A model generated the notes under the pieces. The model saw only the letters and a list, made by a program, of their open reading frames with translations. It searched no databases and was not told the origin of the DNA. A stretch of DNA of 64,000 bases from Clonostachys chloroleuca (lineage: Eukaryota > Ascomycota > Sordariomycetes > Hypocreales > Bionectriaceae). Below are positions 12,336 to 24,213 of the stretch, in pieces (positions within the stretch are counted from its first letter, which is position 1; the number at the start of each line of letters is the position of its first letter). Position numbers and translations under genes: made by a program. The stretch covers positions 496,001 through 560,000 of the forward strand of contig JBANAY010000001.1 in NCBI GenBank assembly GCA_037952775.1, in the 5' to 3' direction.

Positions 12336-13358
12336 CTTAGGAAGAGCTTTCCCGAAACAGAGAAACAGAAGAAAGAAAGATCAGTGATTGGTGTTGAATG
12401 TTGGTAAAAGGAGGTTCGGTGGTCTGCTGAGGAGAAACAAGAGAGGGAGGGGACGAAAATCTCTGGATACTCCGCGATCTGATATAGTTTTTCCTATTCT
12501 ACCAAGGTAACAGAATCTGCCAGAGAACTTACAGCAGCCAATGGCGGTGTTGTGATGTTATCATGATCGCTTGTACCGTGTCTTTCTGGGGAACCCCGGT
12601 GGCCCAGTCCCACCCTCCTTTAGCATTGTTACCTGAGTTCGTGAAAGCCAATCATGATTCCTTTTTAGTCATCGTTTTTCCCGCGCTTCAAACACCTCGA
12701 ATTAGGGTTAGTGTTGATACGTGCACCGACTCAGGCTTGTCAGGCGATGAAAGGAAGTGGGTCAACAACCACAACCAAGCATCTAGTCTGGCGGCTCAAA
12801 CACCATGAAATGGGTTTAGCAAGCACTCTTGACCCACAACTAACACCACCACAACCGAACTTATCTAGAACCTGTAACTGATATTGATTCAGTGCCTCCT
12901 GTCTTCCACTTCTCAATATGTCCAAAGAAGCCGAGAATGACCGAAGTCCTCCAAACAACCCAACTACGTCTAACTTTATGCTGAGACAAGCCACCAATAG
13001 CGTCTCGAACCCTCTTGTTCAAGAATAGCTGGGCCACTTATTCCCTCGCGAGATCATTCTTGAAATCGGTGTGTTACTTAGATTCCCCACTCTTGGATAC
13101 GGGGGCAACTAAGGAACAGATAGGTATCATCAGCAGGCTAGCTCTTTGCTTGAATAATATGATTGCTCGGCGGCTTCAATTACTCAAAATGGTAACGAGT
13201 TTGCTCTGCTCTCTTGAACCTACCCAACATATTCACCTCCTTCAAATATGGTCTTCAAGAACCCCAAATCCATAAACAAGATACCCAACATAAAACTCAT
13301 TTGCTACATATTTCAGTTACTAAAAAAGAAGTCCTGAATCCCTTATAAATCCGTCACC
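12336..13358. other. Divergent promoter region
   Basis: About 1 kb lies between the start of the MFS gene (minus) and the start of the dioxygenase gene (plus). It contains a GAATTAGGGTTAG stretch (12699-12711) that loosely resembles the direct repeat at 6805. No gene was recognised. Confidence 0.5.
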
Positions 13359-14540
13359 ATGGCTCCATCTGCTGTTTTTGATACTCCAGCCACTTTGGGA
13401 TCCACGGAACCCTTGTCATCTCGGGCTTCCAAGAATATATCTGCAACCAAATTCGATGCTTCGAAGCACTTGGCATATTCTCCACCATGTTCGATTTTGA
13501 AGATGGAGGATATCAAGCTTCAGCCTACGGCACTGTCTCCCGTCGCTACCACGGACCCGTTTCCGCTTCTCTCACACGATGCTGTGCTACAATACCGACG
13601 GGAGCTCTTCAGTAAGGAGGTCCTGGACAACTGCCTTCATTATACTCGCCCAGGGTCGGTCCAGCTACGCGGTATGGCCCCTAGATACACGCCTTTCATT
13701 CATGAGTTCTGGCATTCCCCCGAAGTCCTGAAAATTGTCAGTGACATTGCCGGCGTTGAGCTCGTCCCTGCCATGGACTATGAAGTCAGCCACACCAATG
13801 TTCAACTTGGTCCAGGTGGGCTTGAAGCAGTTCGAAACACTCCCATAGAGCCTCCGGAGGCCACGGAGGAGGCGATCAAGAAATTTGAGCAAGAGAAGCC
13901 CAAGAAACAAGTCGTCACCGACCAAACCAAGCCGATCATTGAGTGGCACAAGGACTCCCATCCTTGGGTATGCGTCGTGATGCTATCGGACGCCAGGCAT
14001 ATGACTGGTGGAGAGACTGAGCTCATGAAAGGAGATGGGACAACTCTGAAAGTCAAGGCGCCACAGATGGTAAGTTCATTACACGTCTACTATTAGCCGG
14101 CTATTGGTTTTGAATACACACACTAACATCAGCACACGTAGGGTTGCGCCGTCCTTCTCCAAGGCAGGTATATCAGTCACACCGCCGCTCCCGTGACAAA
14201 CATGCCTGAGCGAGTCACTGTCGTGACCTCATTCAGGCCCAAAAACCCTCTCCTACTGGACGAAACTACAAACGCGAATATTAGAAACAAGTCCCACCTC
14301 ACTGAGTTATACTACCAGTGGACTACCTACCGCCTCGATGTTCTGGCTCAACGATGTCAAATTACTGCTCAAGCTCTCCGGAAGAAATATGTAGAGAATG
14401 TAGAGAAACATGACCCAGAAGGAAAGCCAGGGATGTGTCGTGTTGAAACAGTCAATGTGCCTGACATGGAGAAATGGGCAGAGGAGATGATCAAGTACAT
14501 CAAAGAGACGATATACGAGATGAGGCCCCTCAAACAGTAG
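13359..14540 (+). CDS. 2-oxoglutarate/Fe(II)-type dioxygenase-like protein
   Basis: Exons 13359-14069 and 14142-14540 join in frame to about 369 residues. The double-stranded beta-helix core shows an iron-binding facial triad: EWHKDSHPW gives the HxD pair (about residues 196-198) and GRYISHTA the distal His. A following Arg in ERVTVVTSFR could bind 2-oxoglutarate. The middle contains a charged helix (EATEEAIKKFEQEKPKK). Such fungal proteins hydroxylate or desaturate small molecules, but the substrate is unknown. The start has a good Kozak context (CACCATGG). Neighbours are an MFS exporter-like gene, a Zn2Cys6 regulator and a cupin, which suggests a small metabolic cluster. Confidence 0.75.
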
Positions 14541-14985
14541 TTAGAAAGATCGCTGGAAATGTAAATACATTGTGAATCTCAGATATCGCAATGTTCACCG
14601 CACAATGAACGGTTCTGCTGTCAGATGCTATGAAAAAGATGAAACCCTACCGGAACTATATAAATTCAAACATCTCCAGAATAGTCTTCCAACAGACTTT
14701 AGGCATTTCTTCAGTGTGATTTAGTACCGCCTTCTCAGTGGCATGCACCATACCCAACCCCTCCCTATCTTTGCCCCCACCCAATGGCTTGAATCACGCC
14801 CGTTTGCCGATGACTATCACCGCCACCAAACCACATCCAGCAACCCCATCCGATGCCTGCAGTATAAACCTCCACCAACCCCGCATTGACATCCATGGCC
14901 ATTCAATTGTGGCAGCATGTCAGTCATCCGAACGGCTCTCGAGCTCGTTGTTCTTAACCAGCTCAAGCGAAAGTCCAAGTGCTAG
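14541..14985 (+). promoter_or_regulatory. Intergenic region with TATA-like element
   Basis: Between the dioxygenase and the next regulator. CTATATAAATTC near 14655-14666 is a TATA-like element about 320 bases before the regulator start. No other signal was recognised. Confidence 0.4.
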
Positions 14986-16693
14986 ATGATGCAGTCGCTT
15001 CAACCGTCGAAGCCTGGAGGAACACGCTCAAGGAGCGGTTGCTGGACTTGCAGAACCAGGTAAGTCAAGATATTCGACATTCAAGACGAGAAAATGCTGA
15101 CCACAATACAGGAAGAAAAAGTGCGATTCGCCCACCGTGCCATGCAGCACTTGTATCCGACTAGGACTCCAGTGTGAGCGCAACGTCAGACTCGTCTGGG
15201 AAGATGACACAAGAAGAGCTGGCATGAAGAGAAGAGGCCGAACAAGGCCCGCAGACAAACATATAGACTTTGATCATCAATATTCGAGCGGTCGTGGGCT
15301 GGTCCAGTCGATGAACGAGGACGATAAAAGTGCGAGTTCGCCCTGTCGGGCACTCTCCCTTTGGCCTGAGGATCTAGATCAGGCGCAATCTCGTCTACTA
15401 GACCACTATATCCAGAGGTTTTCAAGAACCTACCCAACATTTTCAGGACCAAATAACCCGTTTTTGAGCATTTTGCTTCCTCTGTCTGCCCAGAGTCGGA
15501 CAGTGCTGGATGCCTTACTGGCACTTAGCGGAGCTCAGACTTGGGAAAATGGTCGTTTCGTATACCAAGATATTATGCCAAGCCTCAGGCAAAAGGCTTT
15601 ACGGGGCTGTATGAACCTGGTTACTCGTCTCATGAACGCCCCAGACTCTAATCAGAATCAGTTACTTAATGGGGACTCACTTCTTGGACGAGATCTGGCA
15701 CAGAGAATTCTTTCCAACGGCACAGACTTTTCCACTAAGCAAGATTTTCTCTCTCTACTCGCGACCTGCGTTCTGCTCATTCTCTACGAGAAATTGACCA
15801 GCGAGAGTGGAGGCCCGATGTCTGCTCATCTTCAGTTTCTCGCTAAAGTCATCCCATACCATCACGTGTTGGCGTTCGCCTCAGGGCCAAACACAGGCGT
15901 GGTGGATCATTCAAACAGAGAGCCTTTTTGCTTCCTCTCTAGTCTTTTCTTGTACAATGATCTTGTCCAATCTACCTCACTAGGGATCCCAACACTCTCT
16001 GATTTCTATCTCAACACCATGCCTGAACCAGATTGGATGAATGGGGACAAGGACTCGCCCGACCGGTTCTATTTTCCCCGGCTGATTGCTCGAATTGGAG
16101 CTGGCGATACCGATGTCACCGATGCTGACATAGCTGCGTGGGACGGAAGCTTAGATTGGTTTCCAAGTTTCGCACTCCAGCAACTCGAGCCACAACAGAA
16201 CCATGAGAGATTGCCGATATTCGACCCAGTAATAGCGTTTCATTCCGATTTCCAGTACCTGAGTCTCTTTAGTTCGATTAGCCAGTGGAAGCAGCCGAAT
16301 CTAGTCTCAGAGTTGTATCGTATTGCAGCCATTTTGTATAGAAGGGGTTCCAGCATTCGACACGGCGCAGATATTTCCTGCGGGATATCGTCCTCCTCCA
16401 ATGGATGTTACCGAGAAGTTGGAAATCTTGCTTCATGGGCAGCTCAGCTCATTGATGCTATTCCTATTGCCTCACCCTTCGAGAATGCTCTCTTGTGGCC
16501 AATAGGCATAGTCGCCAAGGATATTAACGAGGCTCTAGTGGAGGAGAGGAAGGCCCTGGTAGCTAAGTTGACGTACCTTGAACATCGTTTTAAACAGAAA
16601 AACTTTTACCTGGTAAGGCAGCACTTGGTCCGGCAATGGATGGGAGGTTATGAGTGGCTAGCAGAAGCAGACGGCACAATTCTATTTGGATAG
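14986..16693 (+). CDS. Zn2Cys6 transcription factor
   Basis: Exons 14986-15059 and 15112-16693 join in frame to about 551 residues. The intron splits the zinc cluster. Joined, it reads GCWTCRTRKKKC followed by x6-C-x2-C-x6-C (CSTCIRLGLQC), residues about 19-46. An upstream in-frame TAG at 14983 fixes the start at the ATG pair 14986/14989. After a linker the protein has the Fungal_trans_2-type helical domain (LLDHYIQRFSRTYPTF onward). A nuclear regulator; it may control the adjacent dioxygenase and cupin, which is inference from position. Confidence 0.88.
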
Positions 16694-17127
16694 ACTGCTC
16701 TTGAGATGGCTGTAACAATATTGCGAAGGCCCCTTATCTTCACAATGGACAAGGATTTACCAAATATTATCCTACTCTAGAATCAAGAAGAATGTCTGAA
16801 GGCCCTAGAGAGAGCTCCGGACACGAACGCGCTAATCTGTAAACGCATATTCTAGCCGCTGAGCACCAATGGCTGTATCATTAAACGACAGAGGCCAATA
16901 AGCATTCTAAACCAGAATCCACAATGAGGTATGCCCCATCCTTCCTAAATATACCAGACAAGAATGGCTTGGCCTGCGTAGCCACAAGGTTCCCCGTGAT
17001 TGCTACCTATGATGCCGATGATGGTATTGCTCCCTTTCCCCGCCAAAACCATTACCTATATAGAGGCTCTGTCCTGAAGATGATAAATTTCTTTTCTTCT
17101 CTGCATACCTCCTATAACACCTCAAGA
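16694..17127. other. Intergenic region
   Basis: Between the regulator and the cupin gene. An open frame runs into the cupin gene from 16924, but its first 68 codons show no family signal, so it is treated as 5' leader. Confidence 0.45.
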
Positions 17128-17860
17128 ATGGCTGTTGTAACGCAACCTGAAGCCTTTTTCTTCAAGCCAACAAACTATGTACCAAATAGTCAACTCCCTG
17201 TACTTCTTTACCGAAAAGTCCTACCTTTTCCCCTCCAAGAAAATTCAGTGAAAGCGTTCTTGGAATCCAACAATTGGGTTCATGGGGTATCTTCAGAAAA
17301 ACCAAATTGACACTAAGAGAACCAGTGAAGACTGATTGTGGGATAAATGTAGGGTACTTGGAATGCGGTGCCCAGGCATCATTTCCACCCAAATACCCAT
17401 GAATGCTACGGTACGTTCTTTAATGATCAAGTGACTGGCCCGAAGATCAAAGTACCGGGTGTTTCAATGATGATGGCTAATTTAAGTGGGCAGCCATAGT
17501 AAAAGGCTCCTCAGAACTTCTCATTGGTGTTGGTCCACTCGACTCCGAGGCTGAAGGAGAAGTAATTCATGTTGAGGCAGGAGATGTTATCGTACTCCCT
17601 GCCGGGGTTTCCCACTGCTCTAAGAGCTTCAGCCAAGAATACAGATATTTAGGCGCTTATCCCAAGGTATTTGAGCCGTACTACTTTTCAGCCTCATACC
17701 TAACTATGTAACAAAGGAATCTCCCAAATGGAAGAACGAGTACGGTAGAGATCAAAGCCGGTTTGAATCATTAGCTCTGGAGTGCAGCTCTGTTAATATT
17801 CCGGACTGGGACCCTGTGAATGGTCATCAAGGTCCTCTTCAAAAGCTTTGGACACTTTAG
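17128..17860 (+). CDS. Cupin-domain protein (YjlB-like)
   Basis: Four short exons, 17128-17286, 17353-17410, 17494-17666 and 17717-17860, join in frame to 177 residues. The N-terminus (FFFKPTNYVPNSQLPVLLYR) and the cupin core match the YjlB-like family: motif 1 is RHHFHPNTHECYAIVKG, with its metal-binding His and Glu, and motif 2 is AGDVIVLPAGVSHCS. The third exon only stays in frame if the acceptor is the AG at 17492-17493, not the AG at 17484-17485. The product is a small cytosolic metal-binding beta-barrel. Its reaction is unknown. It follows a regulator and a dioxygenase gene in the same direction. Confidence 0.8.
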
Positions 17861-18371
17861 GTAGCTTTAAGCTTACTATCTGTCAAAAAAAAAAAACTCC
17901 ATGTTTATATAGCTACTTGACTTATCTGGTACTGCCGTTGGAATTGACGAAGAGTCTTTACGGCAAGATTTCGAAACGCAGCACATATTTCAATGAAATC
18001 CGACAGTCTCATCCTAGTATAATGAAGCATACACAACCTAGTAACGCTCTTAAGACAAGATCGTCCTTGATTTGTCCAATTAGACTCATGGTTGAAGAAA
18101 TTGCCGCTCGTGGAGGGGTACAATGAGCTATGGTGACGTTCACGCGCATAGACCTTGACCTCGGAATCGGAAAGTTTCCGGCTTCCCACACCCACGGCAA
18201 AGCCTTATCAGGACTAGGCTTGAAACTCATTAATAAAAAGAGCTCCCTTCGGTTAGATAATAGACCGTCGCTTCTCTATCAAGTTACGCCCTGATTTGTG
18301 TGGCTATTATTTGTCAAACAATCAACTCCTTGCCACCCAATTCTCCCCACCACCACACCACACCTTCCAAC
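17861..18371. other. Intergenic region with CTCGGAA element
   Basis: Contains an A12 run near 17886 and, at about 18160-18166, a CTCGGAA element (reverse of TTCCGAG) within CTCGGAATCGGAAAG. That is roughly 200 bases before the Dabb gene. No gene was recognised. Confidence 0.45.
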
Positions 18372-18761
18372 ATGTCTAGCTCACGTATCAACCGGGTCAC
18401 CCTATTCAAGATCCCAAATACCGAGGATCAGCAGAAGCTTCTAGCCATTTACAAGCAGATGCCTGCAAAGGCGGTTAAGGTGTGTTCAACATATTCATCG
18501 TTTGCTCTCTATATCAGGGGTGGAAGCTAACGTTTATTTTTGTAGGATGGCAAACCATACATTCTCTCGGTTACAGCAGCAGGGACTGCCAAGCCAGACC
18601 AGCGCGCACAGGGATTCACCATTGCCGTGATTTCCGTCTTCTCGTCGGTGGACGACATGGTGTACTACGACAATGAATGTGCCGCGCATGCTGAACTAAA
18701 GAGTTTCGCAAAGACGGTTCATCAGGGCGCCATGATGGTTTTCTTCGAGAATGAGCTATAA
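18372..18761 (+). CDS. Stress-responsive alpha/beta-barrel (Dabb) domain protein
   Basis: Exons 18372-18479 and 18546-18761 join to 107 residues, the normal length of a one-domain Dabb protein. It starts INRVTLFKIPN, has the central FTIAVISVFSSVDDMVYYDN strand-helix unit and ends AELKSFAKTVHQGAMMVFFE, matching the dimeric ferredoxin-like barrel family. Members are small cytosolic proteins; some are enzymes acting on aromatic or polyketide compounds, others are only stress-induced. It sits beside the regulator of the aromatic catabolism cluster and has one copy of the cluster's CTCGGAA element upstream. Confidence 0.75.
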
Positions 18762-18864
18762 AGGTTCCTGGGTTAGATACATAAGCATTGAAGAAGACTT
18801 ACATAGACGGTAATATTTATCGAATCATCATAAAGAATTACTGGGATACATTGCCCATGATCTG

Positions 18865-21350
18865 CTACATAAGACCTTGAAATCGTCGCGTGATTTCGCT
18901 CCCGTCGCCTGTGTTATAATAATCATGACCGAAATCCGATGGGAACTGCTGTCCCTGCTCGAAAACATCAAACAATGCCATGAGGTCATTGCTCATCTGG
19001 AACATGTTGGGCGTTGTGCCCGCGCCAGCAAATTCAGTGCCAGAATCTAGACCGCCAGCTAACATTTCCATTCCAACTGGAACAATCATGCCCGGCTCCT
19101 CTCCGTACCTTTGCTCCTTGGAATCGCTTTGCTGTTTCAAACTACCCTCGCTATCCTCGCGGGCAGCTTCATCGTTTTGGCCGTTGTTCTGCTCGACCTC
19201 ACGGCCGTCCTCAGCCCCTTTCATTCCCAATCTTCTTAACCGGGGTAGCAAGCCTCGGATACTATTCCAGAGCCTGCGGCTAGCCTGGCTTCGACGAGAG
19301 AAATCTCGAACTAACTTGACTGCTGCGTGGAAACTGTTCCTACATACTTCTGCGAAGACCTTGGGATCATGGCAGACAGCGAGGAAAATGACCGCCAAAG
19401 CCGTTACTAGGAAGTAGTTAAATGCGGTCTGCTGCCGGCTGTAGATGTCTGAAGTTGCATTCAGATGCACCAGGACTTTTATGCTGTCTTTGGCTATCTC
19501 GACAACAAGATATGCGCTGTGAGGATCGGCTTTGATTTTTGCCGGGCTAAGTAGGTGGTGGCGATAGATGAGTATCCTCGTGTGATTACCGCGAAGATAA
19601 AGAAGGGCACGCAAGCGGTGAAGCACACGTGGCTGGGCACGAGCTGCAAGCCCGAGGCGTGGGTGTCGTAGTTGGAGGTCAGGAGGTATAGATTCCAGCC
19701 ATTCTTGCGTCTTGAGATCTAAGACGGCTGTGGTTTCTTCGGGTATGAAATTGGCCATGGAGCCGAATGCCATCAGAGCCTCCCAAAGCTGGGAACTAAG
19801 ACGTCCATAGCCAATCATACATTTGAGGTATTGATAATCCGGACCCTGGCAGGAGATGTCAGTATACTTCATCATAGTGAATGGGTTGAGGTGGACTCTG
19901 CGTTGGACAACATACTGGTTCTGGAAGTTCAGGATCAATGTCCCGATCTACCAGTGCGAACGAAAGACTCGTGCCGAAGCTCCAACGACGATCAAGAACA
20001 TATATGACCCAGAAAACCCTGGCAGCCATCGACCTCTGAGCCTCATCGTGGAAAGATTCCAATATGGTTGCCTTTCTATGAAGGCCCATCTCAAGTGCAT
20101 CTCGTGCTGCCAGACCTATGGTACGCCAGGCAAGCAGGTCCTCGTCAGAGTGAAAGTAATAGATGCTCTACTGACAGGTCAGCATGTGAGTGTGACTGGA
20201 TCAGAGAGAAGAGTCGAATACTGACCAAGACGGTCAGGATCTGCAAGTCCTTGACGTCGCCTGCTGGTTTTGAAATCCTCGAAACACTGCGTTCAACAGA
20301 TTCTACCATCTGAGTGCTATTCTCTCTTTTTCCATGCGCTTCAATGACGATCGCAATAGCGAGCGCCACCTTTGCAAGTTGAAAGTCCTTGTATGAAAAG
20401 TCCATTTGCCTGGGCTCTGGCGCCATATCACTTTGGAGGGCAGTTTCGCTATTGCGGCCGTACTCGAGGATCTTTGATGCGTTCGCCGCCAGATAACCGC
20501 TATCAAAGCAGGGATAAACCGATTCGACCTCTTCTTGAAACACCCCCAATAATCGTGATACCTCGGAAGTGTCACACCGTTGCCAAAATTCGTAGTCTAG
20601 TGTGAGTGGCCCTCTTGATGGTTCGATTGGAGATCCAGGGCCACTTGGGGGCGGCATCTCATAGGGTGGAATCCCCATCCGTGTCAAAGATCTTTCGCCA
20701 ATCTCTATACTGTATGCTGATCTGGTTGGGCCAACAAACTGAGGTTGCTTCGGGACAGTGATCCTGAGGCGAGGATCCCGTGGGGAAGTTTGGCCAGTGG
20801 CAGCATTGCTACCGGACCTCACCGAGGCCGCAATTGAACGGGTGTCCTCTCCATTCACTCGCGTCTTCAGGTCAGTCACTGTAGCAGCCAACTCGGCCAT
20901 TTCCAGACGAAGCTGCTTTACCTCTTTATCCAACGCCCATATCTCCGCACTACTATGATCGAAGAACTGTCAGCGCTAATCAAAACAAAGGAAGGGGCTC
21001 GTAGATTGGGAGTGTTGAGTACTTTTCTAACTTGCCCTTGGCGGCGTTCGCGGCCTCTCGATGTGTTGGATACACGCAAGGCAGGCCTGATGATGTGCAT
21101 CGGCGGCACGCATCTTCGTTCTCACCAGGCAAACACTTTAATTTTCGCCTCTTGCACTCGTCACTGCCAGCTGTGGTGAGCCATCGTCCGATAGCCGTTT
21201 GGGAGCGAACACATACCACGCAACAGCCGTATACTTGCCTCGCTTTGGGCGGCGGACAGCGTCTGCAGCGGGCGAGGCGGCACGCTTCCGCACTGCAGGA
21301 TCCGCTTCACCATCCACTTCAGCATGCTCAGAGCTCGTCTGTCTGCTCAT
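18865..21350 (-). CDS. Zn2Cys6 transcription factor, candidate regulator of the aromatic cluster
   Basis: Five exons, 21350-21217, 21163-21023, 20952-20226, 20167-19916 and 19845-18865, join in frame to about 744 residues. The zinc cluster is CDECKRRKLKC-x8-C-x2-C-x6-C (residues about 45-73). Intron 1 falls within the first Cys codon, and the correct acceptor is the second AG (21164). A short coiled-coil stretch follows (KEVKQLRLEMAELAATV), then the Fungal_trans middle homology region (SIYYFHSDEDLLAWRTIG). The acidic, Gln/Asn-rich C-terminal part could activate transcription. It is divergent from the CYP504 gene over about 520 bases that carry four TTCCGAG sites, so it is the natural candidate to control the cluster. 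That role is inferred. Confidence 0.88.
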
Positions 21351-21473
21351 GGCTGTGCCGGTGCCTCAGAACTCGCTTTGCAATCTGTGGTCTAGGTGGA
21401 GCCCGGCAGCGGAACTGATTCCATGCGCCGTGTCTCGAGCAAACAAGGGCAGGAGAAAGGAAGGGATTCGACA

Positions 21474-21615
21474 TTCCGAGGACGTGGCAGTGTCCAGTTA
21501 CTTATTGTTCCGAGCGTCGTACCCCGCAAATCTTGCAAATCTCGATTACCCCGGGTCGGAGCCCATTTCCGAGCTTTCCGAGCCAACACATACTGCGAGA
21601 TCGACACACTCCGAG
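21474..21615 (+). promoter_or_regulatory. Cluster of TTCCGAG elements in the CYP504/regulator divergent promoter
   Basis: TTCCGAG occurs at 21474-21480, 21508-21514, 21567-21573 and 21576-21582, with a related CTCCGAG at 21609-21615. They lie 260-400 bases before the CYP504 start. The same heptamer recurs before the P450 reductase, the permease and between hmgA and fahA. A binding role is inferred from recurrence. Confidence 0.55.
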
Positions 21616-21874
21616 GCCACAGTCGGCCTCTCATGCCTGAGAGAATTCAGCTGACCTTTGTCTCTGACGAACCCCGTGGGGCTAACCGAGTCTCATGCAT
21701 TTGCTCCTCAGAGGATGCCCCACCCGCCAGATATATGATGCCCAGTCACGGCGAGCTTCTCTTCTCACTCGGCCCAACAACCGCACCGCCTCTTCCCCCT
21801 CCCCCTGACCAGCATCACTTTACCACATTCTACAAACCGCGACAGATTGTGATCTCTCTTAGATAATAGTCAAT

Positions 21875-23545
21875 ATGACTATCGCCAACTTCATCCTGAG
21901 CACCGCTGGCCGGTATAGGGATGACCCTGCACAATCCCTTCTTGTGACCCTTCTCTGTGCCCCGCTGGTGTACATCCTGGTCAATGAGCTAGTCAGGAAG
22001 AATGCCCGGCTACAAATGAAAGGTCCTGCTGGCCTGCCTCTCATCGGTCATTTGTGGGATATCCGGATCAATGCTGCTGAAAAATATCGAGAGTGGTCCC
22101 GCAAGTACGGCGAAGTGTACCAGATTCAGCTTGGCAACATTCCCGTCGTTGTCGTCAACTCTGCGTCTGCTGCTCGAGCCATCTTCGGCCAGAATGCCCA
22201 GGCCCTCAGCTCAAGGCCCGAGTTCTATACATTCCACAAGGTTAGTCCACGCAATGGCTGTGCGAGACTGGATTTGTGCTAACGCGAACTCAATCAAGGT
22301 GCTCTCCGACACTGCCGGTACCACCATTGGTACATCTCCTTACAGCGACTCTCTCAAGCGCCGCAGAAAGGGTGCTGCCTCGGCTCTCAACCGACCCTCC
22401 GTCGCGACCTACGTTCCCCATCTTGAGGTTGAGACCCGGGACTTCATCAAGGAGCTCTACGACTATGGCGATGCTGGAAACACCCCCGTTGATCCCATGC
22501 CCATGATTCAGCGACTGTCTCTGTCTCTTGCTTTGACTCTAAACTGGGGAACCCGTCTGAAGAGCCAGAAGGATAATTTATTTGGCGAGATCACCCACGT
22601 CGAGGAAGAAATCAGCAAGTTCCGATCCACCACTGGCAACCTTCAAGACTATATTCCCATTCTCCGTCTCAACCCGTTCAACTTCCACTCCAGCAAGGCT
22701 CGTGAGATGCGCAACCGCCGTGACAAGTATCTCACCGACCTGAACGACGCCCTCGACGAGCGTATTGCTAATGGTACATACAAACCCTGCATCCAGGCCA
22801 ACGTCATCCTCGACAAGGAGGCAAAGCTGAACAAGGAGGAGTTGACTTCCATCAGCTTGACCATGTTGTCTGGCGGTCTGGATACCGTGACCACTCAAGT
22901 CGCCTGGTTCTGCTCTCTGCTCTCTCAGCGCCCCGACGTCCAGGAGAAGGCCATCAAGGAGATCCGCAAGTTCTACGCTGAGGATGAGCCTATGTGCGAC
23001 GAGAATGACGACCAGAAGTGCGAGTACGTTGTGGCACTTGTCAAGGAGGCTCTCCGATACTACTGCGTATTGCGCCTTGCTCTCCCTCGTGCATCCATCA
23101 AGGACATTGTCTTCCAGGGCAACTTTATTCCCAAGGGTACCATTGTCTTCTTGAACGCCTGGGCTTGCAACATGGGTAAGTCTCTAAACTTTCTTCACAC
23201 TTCAATAGTTAAAATACTGATACTCCAATAGATCCTGTTGTCTGGTCTGACCCTGAAGTGTTCCGTCCCGAGCGCTGGCTCGAGCAGCCTGACGCTCCGC
23301 TCTTCACCTATGGTGTCGGATACCGCATGTGCGCCGGATCCCTTCTCGCCAACCGTGAGCTTTACCTCGTCTTCATGCGCCTACTCAACAGCTTCCGCAT
23401 CGAGAAGTTTGACGAGATCGACTGCCATCCCATCACCGGCAATGCTGACCCCACGAGTCTGGTCGCTCTGCCACCGCGCTTCAAGGCCCGCTTCGTTCCC
23501 CGTCACCCAGCGGCGCTGAAGAAGGCTGTATCACAAGAAGCTTAG
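21875..23545 (+). CDS. Cytochrome P450, CYP504 family (phenylacetate hydroxylase type)
   Basis: Exons 21875-22240, 22299-23175 and 23232-23545 join in frame to 518 residues. An N-terminal membrane anchor (LLVTLLCAPLVYILV) is followed by the proline-rich hinge KGPAGLPLIGH, the I-helix GGLDTVTTQ, the K-helix ExxR as KEALRYY, FRPERW, and the heme loop FTYGVGYRMCAG with the axial Cys. The sequence as a whole resembles the CYP504 family. In Aspergillus PhacA adds the 2-hydroxyl to phenylacetate and PhacB makes homogentisate from hydroxyphenylacetates. Sequence alone does not let me choose between CYP504A and CYP504B. It is anchored in the ER membrane. Convergent with a P450 reductase gene and near hmgA and fahA, which supports the pathway. 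Confidence 0.88.
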
Positions 23546-24213
23546 GATATAGAATTATTCTAACATAGAAATGACTTAAATAAATATCACTGAAACAGAG
23601 GAAAGGGGAGAAAATTGGAGATGGGTAGCGGAATTATCAGGCTGGCCAAGCATTTATTCACGCAACGAAGAGGCCTTCATAGCAAGGGTATTTATGAATT
23701 AGCTCGGTTAGAGAGTCTAAATACAATTTCACGAATTTCATTCAAACCTAACATGGTTATCCCTAAAAGACTTATTTTGCTACACATTATTTTTTGACTA
23801 CCAGATCCGCAGTTTAGGTACAACTGATGGGACTTGGCAGTCCACCATCCTGCTCTAACACAAAACCCATGCTTCATGAGCTGCTTTACGTTTGTTTTGT
23901 ATTGCTGTCGGCATCCATTGGAATCACTTAAGGTCTTGAGAAGTCAATGTCTTAGTAGAAAACTTGATGTCCGTCCATACTCAAGTAAGTCGCCAGGCTT
24001 TACGACAGCCTCGTGTAGAATTGTATCGATACGAGTGGTTCCGCTGCCTTTCTCAGGGATCAAAATAATAAAAACTTTTCCGTAATTCTTTTATCGATTC
24101 ATTGCTATATACTATGCTATAAATTTATGTCGGGCCATTTATATTCTTTCATTCTTCAAATCTGCAATGCTTACTAGGGCCACTGGGGAATCGATGCACC
24201 GAGCCTTGGCAGG
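23546..24213. other. Intergenic, convergent 3' region
   Basis: Lies between the 3' ends of CYP504 and the P450 reductase. AT-rich, with several TATA-like and AATAAA-like stretches suited to 3' end formation. No gene was recognised. Confidence 0.5.
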
